Both the position numbers and the translations under genes were made by a program. Shown piece by piece: positions 23,870-35,600 of a DNA stretch of 64,000 bases (positions within the stretch are counted from its first letter, which is position 1; each line of letters opens with the position of its first letter). The DNA comes from Polychytrium aggregatum. Its lineage: Eukaryota; Chytridiomycota; Chytridiomycetes; Polychytriales. The DNA lies in contig NW_026516205.1 of assembly GCF_025602895.1 (NCBI RefSeq), positions 930,001 through 994,000 on the forward strand, read 5' to 3'. The notes beneath the pieces are model-generated. The model made no database searches and had not been told where the DNA came from. It saw nothing but the letters and a program-made list of their open reading frames with translations.

Positions 23870-23922
23870 CCGCACTCTGGCCGTCTCCTGCCGCTCTCCC
23901 CAGCCATCTCTTCCCTGCAGCC

Positions 23923-24895
23923 ATGTCCCAGGATAAGAAAATCAAGATTGGTGTCCTCGGTATGCCCTGGACAGATGCGCTGCCCTCTCCCGACAACACC
24001 GACTTGCCATCGCCATCGCCATTGCCGACCTGGGCCCTCTGACCGTCCCGCTGCTCTCTGTCCTGCTCTCTGTCCTGCTCCGCCTCGATTCCAGCTCTTC
24101 AGGGTGCCTTTGTCGAGCACATCCACGTCCTCAAGCGGCTGCCCCAGGTCTCGGACGCCGTCCCTATCCGAACCCCGGAGGAATTCCAGGGTTCGCAGAT
24201 CGATGCCCTTGTCATTCCCGGCGGCGAGTCGACCTCCATTGCGCTGGTTGCCGAGCGGTCTGGACTGCTGGATCACCTCCGAAACTGGGTCAAATCCGGC
24301 AAGCCAACATGGGTAAGTCGCCGGGGCGAGATCACTGACACACCAGCGCCAGCGATCGATGTGGGCCCTCGGAGCCAAGACCCGGAGAATGAATCGCATG
24401 GCGCACAGGCTGCTCACTATCGCTTACGACCATTGCATCGTATCGACACTCTCTTCATTCGCCACTTCGCCCCCTCCCAACTTCCAACATCCAACGCCCG
24501 AATGACTCGTGTTGCAGGGCACCTGCGCTGGCATGATCCTGCTCTCCAACCACGCCACCCATACCAAGCTCGGCGGCCAGAAGCTGATCGGCGGCCTCGA
24601 TGTCGTCGTCCAGCGCAATGCGTTTGGCGCCCAGGTCGATTCGTTCAGCGCACCTTTGACCATCGACGGTGTCGCTGGCGAGCCCTTTCCGGCAGTGTTT
24701 ATCCGGGCCCCGATCATCGAAAGCGTGGGCTCGGACGTCGAGGTCATTGCTCGCCTCGATGCCAGCCGTGATGAGCGCATTGTTGCTGTCAAGCAAGGCC
24801 ATCTGCTCGCTACCGCATTCCATCCCGAACTCACCAGCGACGACCGCTTCCATCGTCTCTTTGTCGAGCACGCTCTGGCACACCTGTCGTCTTGA
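23923..24895 (+). CDS. SNO1: PdxT/SNO glutaminase subunit of pyridoxal 5'-phosphate synthase
   Basis: Model: join(23923..23959,24095..24312,24518..24895), 210 residues, close to the family's usual 190-220. The protein hydrolyses glutamine and channels ammonia to the PdxS/SNZ synthase subunit for vitamin B6 synthesis in the cytosol. Motifs: GVLALQGAFVEH at the N-terminus, the oxyanion segment PGGEST (54-59), the nucleophile elbow GTCAGM with Cys88, and the His/Glu of the triad in FHPEL (H187, E189). All key residues are intact. The partner SNZ gene is not in this window. The two intron positions keep frame precisely. Confidence 0.96.
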
Positions 24896-25575
24896 GACCG
24901 GCTCCCACAATACACTCAAGCCCTATGCACCATGACCACTCACTCACACCCATGGCTCCAAGTCCAAGCTCCGCCCAACCAAATCACGACGTCGTCAGTG
25001 GCAACGGAGCACTGTCGCTGATGGTCGTCCCACGGCTCGGGCGGTGATTCCATCTTGTTTTCACTCTGGACGGCAATATCTACAAATACATAACGATGAG
25101 AAAACGAAGTGATGCTGGCGGGCGGAAGGTACAGCGTGTTGGAAGAAAAGCAATGGAACATATCGTCTGTCTCGGACAAAAGCATGCCGCAGTTGGATCG
25201 TATCGTGCACTCGGCCGAGATCCACCAAATGGGTAAGATCGCTTCCTCGGGTGCTCGTCCCATGGAGCCCGTCCAAGACCGTGGCATCTCCGCGGTCGAT
25301 ATCTCATCGGCCGAGTCCATCACAATCGTGCGAGCGCCAATCGATGTCATCCAGCCTGGAGATCGATCAACATCAACATCAACATCATTCAGCCAGGAGA
25401 TCAACCAGCATTCACGTATGTACTGTATCCCATTTCAATTTTGGGTGGAATGCAAGGCGCGCGAAAGCGCTCCTGACGCTGGTATGGCCAGTAACACTTG
25501 TACGAACAAACGAGTGGTCATAGAAGTGCTGCTGAAGGATTCGAGGTTTGACTCGAGCACGCAATCGCGACGCTG
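24896..25575. other. Convergent intergenic region, no gene seen
   Basis: 680 bp lie between the PdxT stop and the stop of the MCUR1-like gene on the other strand. It contains a short ATCAAC repeat (about 25367-25387). No protein family or RNA gene was recognised; it presumably holds both 3' UTRs. Confidence 0.6.
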
Positions 25576-26853
25576 CTACTTGACGAAGCGCAGATAACCT
25601 GCGGTGTGGAGCAGTGAATGTCAGTGGAGCTGGCGTCGCTTTACCCAACGAGGAGGGGGGCAATCGCACGGACTCGCTGATCCTGCGGTCGGTCCAATCA
25701 GCACGACTGTGCATATGAGCGAGGATACTTACTGAAGAAGAGGGCTCCGCCGGCACAAAACAGAGCTGCAGCCAACAGGACAAAGTTTGCGTCGTTAGCA
25801 GCCGCGATGCACAGCTGGACTTTGGCCAGTTGAGCAGAGTGCTTCCCCCTCCCCGATGGAAAGCGATCGCAGGATCGGCATGGCCCCCGTGTCCACAAGG
25901 CACTCTCTCCAGGTAGCGACAACGTACGAAAGAGGGTCTTGAACAGGTCCCACTGGATTGTCTCCATCTGGCCCTTCATCTGAGACACCTCCGAGTCGAT
26001 CTTGGTGTCGGCCTCCTTGATCTTAAGCTCCTGATTGCTCTGTTCGTCGCGAATTCGGCCCTTTTCAAGCGAAAGCTCCAGCCGAACGCTGGACTGCAGC
26101 TGGCGATACTCCTCTGATATTTTCTGGCGCAGCTTCTCCAGCTCAGCTTGCAGCCGAAGCGTGTCGGATTTGATCAAGGCAAAGTCGTTCTTTTCGAGAA
26201 GCGACATCTCGTTGCGGACGTGGGCAAAGTCGACCTTGTTCATGTAGGCCACCTTTGCGCATTGGATGATTGTATGAGTAAAAATGCGGGGGAGGGATGT
26301 TGCAGAGTCGTCACGGTGGCATTAACACTTTTGCAGCAAGCGTCGTGTTGGGCAGGGCCGTCATATCGGCTGCTGGACTGGAATATCGCTGGCGGAACAC
26401 ACCTTTTCAAACTCGCTCGTTTGCACTGAGGTCTCCGAGATGCTCTTGATGCTGCTTCGATCGCGCGGAACGCACGGGATTCACGGAGCAGAAGCAGAAG
26501 CAGAAGCAGAATCGAGAGCGAGGCGGGAGTCAACATCCGCCTGGGACGCCGGAAGGCTGGCCGTTGGGTGTATGTCGATATCCAAGAGCCCCGCGGTGCC
26601 GAGTGCGAGAGCCGCTCAGAGGACGGGGCGACACGGCAGCCAAGACCCACCTTTCTTCCAGCACCTGCGAAAGCGAGTCCATGAGGGCCTCTGACTGCTC
26701 GCGCTGAAACCCTTCGGCCTCGAGCCTCTGCACGAACTTGTACGTGTCGAAGCTGTGTACCAAAGTCTGGTTCAGGCGCACCGGGACGAGGGCTGCTGGG
26801 ATTTGGCGGCGCAGATGGGCGCTCAGTGTCGCCGATCTGAGGGAAGGAAGCAT
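25576..26853 (-). CDS. MCUR1/CCDC90 (DUF1640) family mitochondrial coiled-coil protein
   Basis: Model: complement(join(25576..25598,25733..25765,25928..26252,26403..26442,26651..26853)), 207 residues. The family signature is clear: FDTYKFVQRLEAEGF followed by REQSEALMDSL, then VDFAHVRNEMSLLEKNDFA, a long coiled coil, LSLEKGRIRDE and IDSEVSQMKGQMETIQWD. A hydrophobic segment (LFCAGGALFF) and YLRFVK end the protein, giving the usual single C-terminal membrane span. The first 30 residues are basic and Ser/Ala-rich, as expected for mitochondrial import. Yeast Fmp32 and animal MCUR1/CCDC90B are the relatives; they are linked to complex IV assembly and to the calcium uniporter. Which role applies here cannot be told. 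The 33- and 23-nt last exons were placed by frame and the expected membrane anchor. Confidence 0.92.
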
Positions 26854-26887
26854 GGCAGCAGCGGATGCAAGCGCAAGTGAGAATGCC

Positions 26888-26929
26888 AGTGCAAGTGCAA
26901 GTGCAAGTGCAAGTGCAAGTGCAAGTGCA
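26888..26929. repeat. (AGTGCA)7 hexanucleotide tract in a divergent promoter
   Basis: Seven perfect copies lie in the 309-bp gap between the MCUR1-like start (26853, minus) and the ligase start (27163, plus). The tract is flanked on both sides by GTGAGAATGC. Confidence 0.9.
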
Positions 26930-27162
26930 AGTGAGAATGCGGGCGAGAGGCTGGTGTTGCCGTTGCAGACAAGCCAGGCAGGTGCGCAGCAGTGTGGCTG
27001 TGGCGATGCATGTGGCGGCGGAGTGATTGTTTGGCTTTGCCAAAGCTGCTTTGGAGCCCGAGGCATACAAAAGGAATCCACCACCAGCGACACCCATCCG
27101 CCGCATTCACCAGCACTCATCAGCACCGCATCTCCTCTTTGCCTCGCTCCGCTGCGTCCGAC

Positions 27163-28962
27163 ATGTCTGCTCCTGCCGTGCCCTGCAAGTACGGCGCCAG
27201 CTGCTACCGACAAAAGAACCCTGCCCACTCGCAGCAGTACAGCCATCCGTCCCCTGCAGCCCCTGTCTCGACCCCGCCGTTGCCGCAAGCCCAAGATTCG
27301 GCTCCCTCGGCCGCTCCGTCGGCTTCTCTGTCAGCGGCGACTGCTGTGACTACTGCGACCGCTGCGACTGCTGCGACCCCCAAGCCCCCGGCTGCACTTG
27401 TCCCTGACAGTACGCTTGTCGATGACAACGACCCTGACACCGATAAGGATTCCAGCGACGCCGAGGACGGCTCTCCCGATGTCAACCGCCCGTCGACACA
27501 AACCTCGATCAACGACGACCCCGACACAGGCGGGGCTGCTGCTGCCTCGGTCAATTCCACCGCCTCCCACGCCCCGGATACTGGCGCTGCACCTGTGTCC
27601 GCTGGTGCTCCGGCACTGCCGCCGTGCATATACGGCACAACTTGCTATCGGCAATCCAACCCTCGCCACACGGCACAGTACTCGCACTCGGCTGGACCAA
27701 CTCCACCTGTGGCTCCGCTGAAGCACAAGCAACTTTCATCGACCTCCAAGTCTGGCTCAGGCGCCAGCAGCGACGACAACGACGACAACAAGGGCACCAG
27801 GAGGAGCAGCAGGAAACGGCCTGCAAACGACACCGATAACGACGACGACGACGACGATAAAGACGAGGACGCCGACGCCGACGCCGACGATGATGACGAG
27901 GCTCAGATTATCGTCACAACCAAAAAGTCCAAGAAGCCCCGGATCGTCCAGCTCGGCTCCTTCGACGACATCTTTGACCCGGCAACTTCAACTGCCAGCT
28001 CGTCCTCAACACGCAGCTCCCACCTCATCAACCCATCCATGTCTGCAGCGATCGTCGGCGAGAAGAGTGTCCCCGGCTTTCTCCTTGCCAAGAGCTGGAA
28101 TCCTGAAAGCGACGACCCCAAGGACTGGTTTATCTCGGAGAAGCTTGATGGTGTCCGGGCCATGTGGAACCCCGTGAAGAAATCCTTCTACACACGACTC
28201 GGCAACCCGCTCTCGGCCCCGCGCTGGTTCACCAAGGATCTGCCCAACTTTTTCCTGGACGGCGAGCTGTTCTCGGGCCGCAGCCAGTTTGCCCAAACGG
28301 TCTCCATTGTGCGGTCCCAGGACTCGCCGCACTGGGATAAGATTGTGTACCATTGCTTCGATGCCCCCAACCTCAGCGACAAGGTCTTTGAAGATCGCCT
28401 CGCCGAGGCCCAGAAGTACTTTGCCGCCAAGCCCGTTTCCCATGTCAAGATTGTCCGCCATGAGCCGTGCAAGTCTGTGCAGCAGCTCAAGGACATGCTG
28501 GACCAGGTGCTCGACCGCGGCGGCGAGGGACTGATGCTCCGCCAGCCCCAGTCGATGTACGAGGGCCGCCGTTCGCCGACGCTGCTCAAAGTCAAGGCCT
28601 TTTACGAAGCCGAGGCCCGCGTCACTGGCCACCAGCGGGGCACCGGTCGCAACTCCTCCGTCATGGGTGCGCTGATGTGCGTGATGGCTTCGGGTGCGAC
28701 TTTCAAGGTCGGCACGGGCTTTACGGACGCCCAGCGCCGAAACCCGCCCAAGATCGGCTCGATCATCACCTATCGGTTCCAGGAGCTGAGCAAGAGTGGA
28801 AACCCACGCTTTCCGTCGTATGTTGGTGTGCGCATTGACATGACCCAGCCTAAGGATGCCGTCATTCGGCTCACTCGCAAGGACCGTGCGAATGCCGCTG
28901 CCGACGACAAGGACAAGGACAAGGACAAGGACGATGAAGACGGCAAGGATGACAGCAGCTAG
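27163..28962 (+). CDS. PBZ-PBZ-ATP-dependent DNA ligase (LigE-like core)
   Basis: Intronless, 599 residues, with the first ATG in frame. Two poly(ADP-ribose)-binding zinc fingers match the pattern C-x-Y-G-x2-C-Y-R-x4-x-H-x5-H: C8, C14, H22, H28 and C155, C161, H169, H175. A low-complexity linker follows (Ala/Pro/Thr, then Asp-rich) with basic clusters RRSSRKRP (213-220) and KKSKKPR that could be nuclear signals. From about 295 there is a compact covalent nucleotidyltransferase: motif I EKLDGVRA with K327 as adenylation lysine, LDGELFSG (E368), GGEGLMLR (E455), and motif V LLKVKAF (K476, K478). An OB-fold ends with GSIITYRFQEL. The core resembles short bacterial LigE ligases rather than LIG1/3/4: there is no DNA-binding domain, BRCT or PCNA box. 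The tail is Lys/Asp-rich. The likely role is PAR-directed strand-break sealing in the nucleus (inference). Confidence 0.93.
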   Translation: MSAPAVPCKYGASCYRQKNPAHSQQYSHPSPAAPVSTPPLPQAQDSAPSAAPSASLSAATAVTTATAATAATPKPPAALVPDSTLVDDNDPDTDKDSSDAEDGSPDVNRPSTQTSINDDPDTGGAAAASVNSTASHAPDTGAAPVSAGAPALPPCIYGTTCYRQSNPRHTAQYSHSAGPTPPVAPLKHKQLSSTSKSGSGASSDDNDDNKGTRRSSRKRPANDTDNDDDDDDKDEDADADADDDDEAQIIVTTKKSKKPRIVQLGSFDDIFDPATSTASSSSTRSSHLINPSMSAAIVGEKSVPGFLLAKSWNPESDDPKDWFISEKLDGVRAMWNPVKKSFYTRLGNPLSAPRWFTKDLPNFFLDGELFSGRSQFAQTVSIVRSQDSPHWDKIVYHCFDAPNLSDKVFEDRLAEAQKYFAAKPVSHVKIVRHEPCKSVQQLKDMLDQVLDRGGEGLMLRQPQSMYEGRRSPTLLKVKAFYEAEARVTGHQRGTGRNSSVMGALMCVMASGATFKVGTGFTDAQRRNPPKIGSIITYRFQELSKSGNPRFPSYVGVRIDMTQPKDAVIRLTRKDRANAAADDKDKDKDKDDEDGKDDSS

Positions 28963-29626
28963 AGAGCGCGCATGGCACATCGAGTGTGCGTCAATTGTCA
29001 GGGGTACAGGCCGTGCTGACTATGGCCAATCCAATAAAAACGGGACATTCCGGATTTTGGTCGTTGATCAAATATGTTACTGCCTCAGAACATCGTGTGC
29101 TGGCCATGACCACTCAGCGATGCCAGAGAGTGACTGTCCCGTTTCTCCATGAATTGACTGTATACCATGACGTCGACTGCCGCAGCCATCCCCAGCGATT
29201 CGCACGCCTGGGCGTCTGTTTGGGCGGCCAGCGACCCAGGTGTCGGTGGCACTCGAGCGAGGCGCCCGAGATGGACTCGCCACGCCGAGGCCGTCCTCGC
29301 GAGAGCGCACCCCTCGGCAACCAGGGCCTCTCGCCTGCATCAGGCGCTCTCCCACCCCATCTGCCAGACTCGCAGCCGGCTATTCCCAAGAAACGAGAGC
29401 GCCATCCACAAATTCGCATCCTTCCGTGTCCTGTTGCCCGGCTCCTCGGTAGCCCGACTGCGTTTCTCTCGGTAATGGCTGTTGTCTTGATCGCAGCTGG
29501 CCAGACCTTGCCCGTCCATCTTTGTGCTCATCCTCGTCTGTTGCTGCTGCTGCTGCTGCTGCTCCTGCAGGCCTCCAGCCCATCCTCACAGCCCGGGCCA
29601 CACGGCCAGCTCAGAGACACCGCACC
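28963..29626. other. Intergenic region ligase/BEACH gene
   Basis: A 664-bp gap between two plus-strand genes. A poly(A) signal (29033-29038) lies 70 bp past the ligase stop, and a (CTG)n run (about 29550-29571) lies in the expected 5' leader of the next gene. Nothing else was recognised. Confidence 0.6.
29033..29038 (+). terminator. Polyadenylation signal AATAAA of the ligase gene
   Basis: A canonical hexamer about 70 nt after the ligase stop codon, followed by AACGGGACATTC. Confidence 0.55.
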
Positions 29627-32600
29627 ATGAACTGGATCAAGAAAAACGTCTCGTCGCTGCAGGTGCATCTGCGCCGTGCTTCAACCGACTCGCAAGCCAT
29701 GGCCTCGAGCCCCCTCCCGACCGAAAACGAAAAGATTCGGCTCTGCTGCATGCTCCACGGTCAGGAGCCCGACCAGCAGCAGCCTCATGATCACTCCGCA
29801 GCCACCCGTAGCTCTGAGGGTCAAGAATCGTCTGAGCCGACCAAGCGACTGTGGACATCATGGGCCGCGTACAAAAAAATCGTCGACCAGGATGCTGAGA
29901 GCCACGACGCCGACGACAGTGTCATGCAACAGAGCTCCAAACATGCTCGCTCGGACGCTCTCTTCATCTTTATCGATGCCCTCGTTTCGCATCCGGCCAC
30001 GGCATCCGTGGTACTGTATCGGTCTTGTCGTTGGATGCTCTGGCTCGGAGTGGCATCGTCCGCGTTTGGATGGGGCAGTGTCTTCAATGCCGCTTGCACT
30101 ATTGGTGCTGCAGAAGCGGCCAGTCATCCGTCCTCGTGCGGCAGCAACAGCAGCAGCAGCCGACTTTGTCCACTAACGCACTGTCGTCCACGACCTTTCG
30201 GGGCTCTGTTTTTGGCACCCTTCCACCACAATGCCTCAATCAAACTTGTAATGGCAACGCGGGATATGCAATTGTCGGGCATGCTGAACCATTCCCGAAC
30301 TGCACCCGTCGTCTCAATGGCGCATCTGCTCGGGAATCACGGGCCCTGTGGCAATCTTCTCTCAACCTCAATCGCAACACCCAAATTGCATCCCTCTCAT
30401 CCCGGCCATTGTGAACCGATATCTGCCTTGTCTCGCCGGATCCTCGGGACACCAGATCGACCCTGCCTCGGCCACTGATGTGCCAAATCCTTTCGATTCG
30501 CTGCAGTCTGTCGAGGACCTGCCTTCGATCATCCAGTCGCCACCACCGACAGTAATCCAGCCTGTGCCGCTGGCATCAAGCCCCAAGCGGCCCCGCAAGC
30601 TCACCATCGAGACCAACACAGCAACCCTGGTTCCTCCAGAGATTCGCAAGAAACGCGTTTCCAAAGCCCCACCAGCTGTCCCCCCGCTTCCCCAGCCGCA
30701 TGGCACCCTGATTGCTGTTCTGCAGGAGCTGGACATTCTCGTCGAAGCCTTCGATGAGCTCGTCAAGATGGGCAACCCGATGTGGCCATCCAAGCTGCCG
30801 CGCATCAAAGCGGTTGCGCGATGTCTGTCGTTGCTCAGCCGGCCCTTGGCATTCCAGGACTCCCTTTTGCGACATAACGGAATATCGTACATCGCCAGCT
30901 TAGCCGAGTCAATCATATTTCTTCTACTCTCTCGTATCAACCCGGCTGCACCCAACCATCAAAAACTCTGTCGAGTCGAGACCATCAAAGTTCCTCAGAA
31001 CGGCGAAATCGTCCTGGCCAACATCAACCTCCTGCTCGAAGAAATCGCGATGGATCTCTTTGCCACCATCCAGCGCTGTGTGGACTCGGAGCACCGGTGG
31101 CGCCGATACCTCGAGACAGCCAATATCTTCGAGTCGATCAAGGGTGTCTACAGAGGGTCCAAGCACGCGCTCGACTCGGCCTCGGCCACGAAGCTTGCGA
31201 CAGTATGCTTCCGTGTCCTGAGCCCCGAGACCAGGGAGTGCTTCCGACAGAGACCTATCGGATATGCTCTGAGCATACACGCCCTCAACATCGTCGCCAG
31301 CATCATGGTTGGCCGCACGCGTTCGGGGAGGAAGATATTCATGGATCAGGATGGCTGTCAGAAGGTATTGGGGCTCATCGGCTGGCCAAGCTTTATCCTG
31401 CCCATGCTTTTGCCCAATCCAAGCGCCGGGCCGTCACCATCGTCACCATCGTCACCACCGTCACCACCGTCACCACTGTCGCCCCCCTCCACCCCGGCCA
31501 CGCCTCGGCCACACGCTGGCGCCAGTACACCGCCTGTCATTGATTCGCAGGTCCTTCGATCGGAATTCAAGCTGCAGCTTCTCGCTCTCTATGTTTATAA
31601 CTGCTGGATCCACTTGTCTGGATACACACTGGAAGAGATCCATCTCGACGATCGCTACCTGACCGTCATTTCGCAGCTGTTCCAGTGGACCAGCCTTGTT
31701 GCCCATGGCGTTGCCGCGCTCCAGGCCTTTGCCTCCGATGAAACATCCTACGACTGGTTTGCCCAACCCCCTGTCCGTCCGCTTCAGACGGCGCTGCCGT
31801 CCTCACAGACCTGGCCCGAAGCCCACAAGCACACCTTCACCAGCCTGGAGGAGGCCTACTTGAAAGAAGCGGCTGCCATGCCAGTGGAGCCTCCTGCGCG
31901 TCCGCTGTGGGAGCAGGCCCCGCCTCACATCCACCGAGATCTGCCGCAGATTCAATCGATCGAAGTCGATCTGCTCTTCCACACCGTCTATTCTTTCTGT
32001 GTCTGCGATAACGAGCCTATTGTCCTGTCCGTTGCCAGTCCCATCGGCCCAACGGCCAGTGACTCGGAAGGCAAGGTCACCAAACGCTATCCGGCCATCG
32101 AGGTCTTCTTTGCAGCCTTTGCAGCGTGCTTCTCGAATGCTTCCACGACATTCGGCCTCCCAGCACAAAGTCAACTCGAGCAGCTGCGTTTGGTGTCCCT
32201 GAGCATGCAATCCCTTGGCTCCTTGAAGGTCGTGCCCCGCATCCAGATCAAGTTCATTGAGTTCGTCGCCAAGCTGATGTCGTCCGAGCAGCGCAGCGAC
32301 GACGTGGATGAGACCCTTCAGAGCATCACGACCCGTCGCCAGGTCTGCCTCAACGTCATCGAGTCAAACCGCCTCTGGGACTCGCTCTTCTCGGCGCTGT
32401 TTTATCGATGGCAGCCGCCGGCATCCGCAGATGGTAGCATCAAGGGCGAGGATATCTTTAGCCGCGAGCTGCGCTACCTCGTCACCAAGATTGTCCTCTT
32501 TGCTGCCACGATCCCGGGCATCCCCAACGTCAACCTGTGCAGGGTTGTGCTGCGGGTCATATCAGAGCTCCATGCCGCCAGCCTCGATAGCGCGGTGGAT

Positions 32601-35600
32601 ATTATTGATCTGCAGCGACAAATCATCAAGGAGCAGCGGCTTGCCACCCAATCGGCCCTGAAGGAGATACAGTGCCTCGAAATCCTGACGCCGATCCTGC
32701 AGTCAAGCCTGTCAACCGATAGCGCAACGATGTGGCCGCTGTTTGCGCTATACCAATGGATTCTGGTGGCCAACAACGACCAGTGTCTCGCTGTCTACGA
32801 TGACAAGCCCACGCTCAAGGCCATTGTCATGGCCCTCAAGCGCGAGCACGAGGGCATCTCCCGCTTCGGCCTCGAGGCAACACTCTACATTATTCGCGCC
32901 CTGGCGTCGGTACCACCTGCTCGGCATCCCGAAGAGCATCCAACCGCACCGACAGCACACAAATCCCCTCTTGTCGACATGCTCTCCATGTTTTTCGAGT
33001 GCTTTCCTGCCGAGATCCAGACAGAAGCTTGCTACAGACTGCAGATGGCGCTTCTGCGGGGCTTGATGCGCATCGTATCGCTCTTCCCACCAGCCTCCAC
33101 TCGGAGGCGTCGCATCCTCAGGGCGCTCCTGAAAGCACGGGCATTCGAGTATCTCCTTGGCGTCCTGAGTGTCGTCAATCGGATCGATAGCCCAGCCGTG
33201 AACGAGCACAGCGCAATCACTCTGGACCAGCGCTACGACGCCTGCGTGGTTGTGGTCCAGACCCTCACCAACTTCATGAACTCAAGCGATGACTGCAAGA
33301 AGGCGTTCCGTGATATTCTGGGCTATGACGAGCTGCGGGCACGGATTTTTGTGAAGGGAGTGTGCTGCGACTGCGATCGCCTGATTGACTCGTTCATCGC
33401 GATGATGATGGACGACGTCGCTCCGGGAAGCACCTCTCCCCGTCTGAAGGTCATGCAAAACCGAGACGTTGTGGACTTTCTCCTGGGTCTCTTTCCAATC
33501 ATGGGCGAGTTCAGCCGTACTCGAATGCTGGAGCAGTTCATTTTCCTGACCGAGTCTCATGAGATGAACCAGGTCTTGTTCACTCAGCTCGCCCTCGTCC
33601 GAAAGCTTCTCGAGGACGAGACGTTTTTGGCATCCAGCCCTGAACATATGAAGAAGGTCGTCAGGCTCATCGAGAAAGTCGCGCTCCACAGCATCAGCAT
33701 CACCGACACCCGCTTGATCCTGGGTAGTCTACGCCACCACGAACTCCTGGATCTGACTGAGAGCGAAACCAATGCCGGCACGCTCCCGCGGAAGAAGCCG
33801 GCCACCTGGGCGATCGCCTTGGATCGCAAATCGGCCGACGAGCGAACGCACACACTGCCCTCGTGGTACGACGACATGACCCAGGCTTTCCTAAACGTGG
33901 CCCTCAAGAAGGAGGCCGATCTGGACTTTTTCTACTTTGAGGGCCGCGAGAGCGGGATCATTCTGCCCGTGCTGGAGCGGTGGCCCTACAACACCGGATA
34001 TGCTGGGGGCTACACCATCTGCACCTGGTTCAAGATGGATCCGTCGCTTGATACCGAACGAGCCGGCCGGGCTGAGCAGGGCTCTGCTGCACCGCCTGCC
34101 CCCCTCGAGGACGTCGATGCCAAAGTCGAGCCCCGCATCTTCTCGATCCTGAACACCCACGGTAACGGCGTCGAAATCTTTGTCCGGGACAAGGCTCTCT
34201 ACCTCTCCCTGAAGCGTGGCGCCGTCCACACCGTGATTGCCATCCCCGACGTCAAGATTATCACACAAAAGTGGTACTTTGTCGCCATTTCGCACGCAAG
34301 CCCGAAGCTGCTCTGGACCTCGCAAACAGATCTGGTCCTGCTCGTCAATGGCGTCGTGCGCCTCAAAATCAAAGTCGACTTCCCGGATGTCGACAGCTAC
34401 TCGATGTGTCGCATAGGAGCCTCGGCGATGACTTCGGCTGAAGATTTGGCCGCTACCGAGGCGGGTGCTTCAGGCAAGGACAAGAACAAATCCATAAACT
34501 CGTCTCTCGACAGTGTCGCGAGCAACGGACCCCATCTCGATATCAAGGAGTTGATTGACTACACCGGGGCACTCTTTCCTGACAGCTCGCTCGCCCGCAA
34601 CCCCAGGAAGGGAAACGCGGGATCCGACGACTGCTACAACTCCTTCCAGGGCCAGATGACGTCCTTCTATCTCTTTGACGACGCCCTGACGGTACCGCAG
34701 CTGAACTCGATCTATGGCCTTGGTGTGGGTCACTCGTCCCAGTTCCGAGTCGACGACGCCATGTACTACCCGTCGCTTGAAGCGCCGCTGTTTGACGGGA
34801 CGGTGCACGCCAAGTTGTGTCTGCAGTACCATCCGATGGCATCGCAAAGCCAGGCCGTCTGCACGAACGTTGCCCCCAAGGAGCTCTACCGAGACATGGA
34901 TGCACGGCTGCACCGGACGCTTACGTGCTCGACAAAGTGCCTGCGCACGGCCATCCATGTCTTGGGCGGCATCGAGATCCTGCTGCCCCTGATCTTCCAC
35001 TTTGACATGTCCACACTGGAGCAGCGTCAGGGTGAGAGTGACTCGACAACGTCCTTTAGCGCCCAGCGCGTGTCCACGTTCTTCCGCCTGCTCAGCGTCT
35101 TACTCGCCGACGATGCGCTCCATCAAGCGCATTTTCTGTCAATCAAGGGGTCGCAGATCACGTCGATGCTGCTCCAGCAGGTCGACCCCAAGCATCTCAC
35201 CATGTCGACCCTGGATGGAATCATGGATCTCGTCAACTCAGTCTCGGAGAACGAGCAGCTGGCACAGTCGCTGCACGAGTCGTTCGTATTTGAGTTCCGG
35301 TTGTGGGCCTGTGCCTCGTTTTCGGTGCAGCAAGAGTACTTTGAGTTCCTGTTTCAGTACCTATCTGTGCACGCCGATTTCCGCGCAAAGTACGGCGTGG
35401 CCTTCTTCGTGGATGTGCTCGAAAGCTTTTACTGGTATTTACTGCCGGACGTGATCAACACGGACCTCACAAAGCTCCTCAAGGCGCGCTCGACCACAAC
35501 CAACCTCAAGAGTCTCCGGAGCGGCGCCATCCGCATTCTGAAGCACTTTATTGCACAGGGCATCAGCGAAGACGAGGCCTCGCGCATCGTGCGGTCCATC

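Larger units (their letters stand above)
23136..23922. promoter_or_regulatory. Divergent promoter region eIF5B/PdxT
   Basis: 787 bp separate the two start codons. A TATA box (TATAAA, 23864-23869) lies 54-59 bp before the PdxT start. Two identical 11-mers lie just before it. A (CA)n run occurs at about 23654-23674. Open frames here are unsupported. Confidence 0.6.

Noticed and set aside
23425-24417. 330-codon minus-strand and 301-codon plus-strand frames
   Set aside because: They overlap the eIF5B/PdxT promoter and the first PdxT exons, in the wrong frame and without domains.
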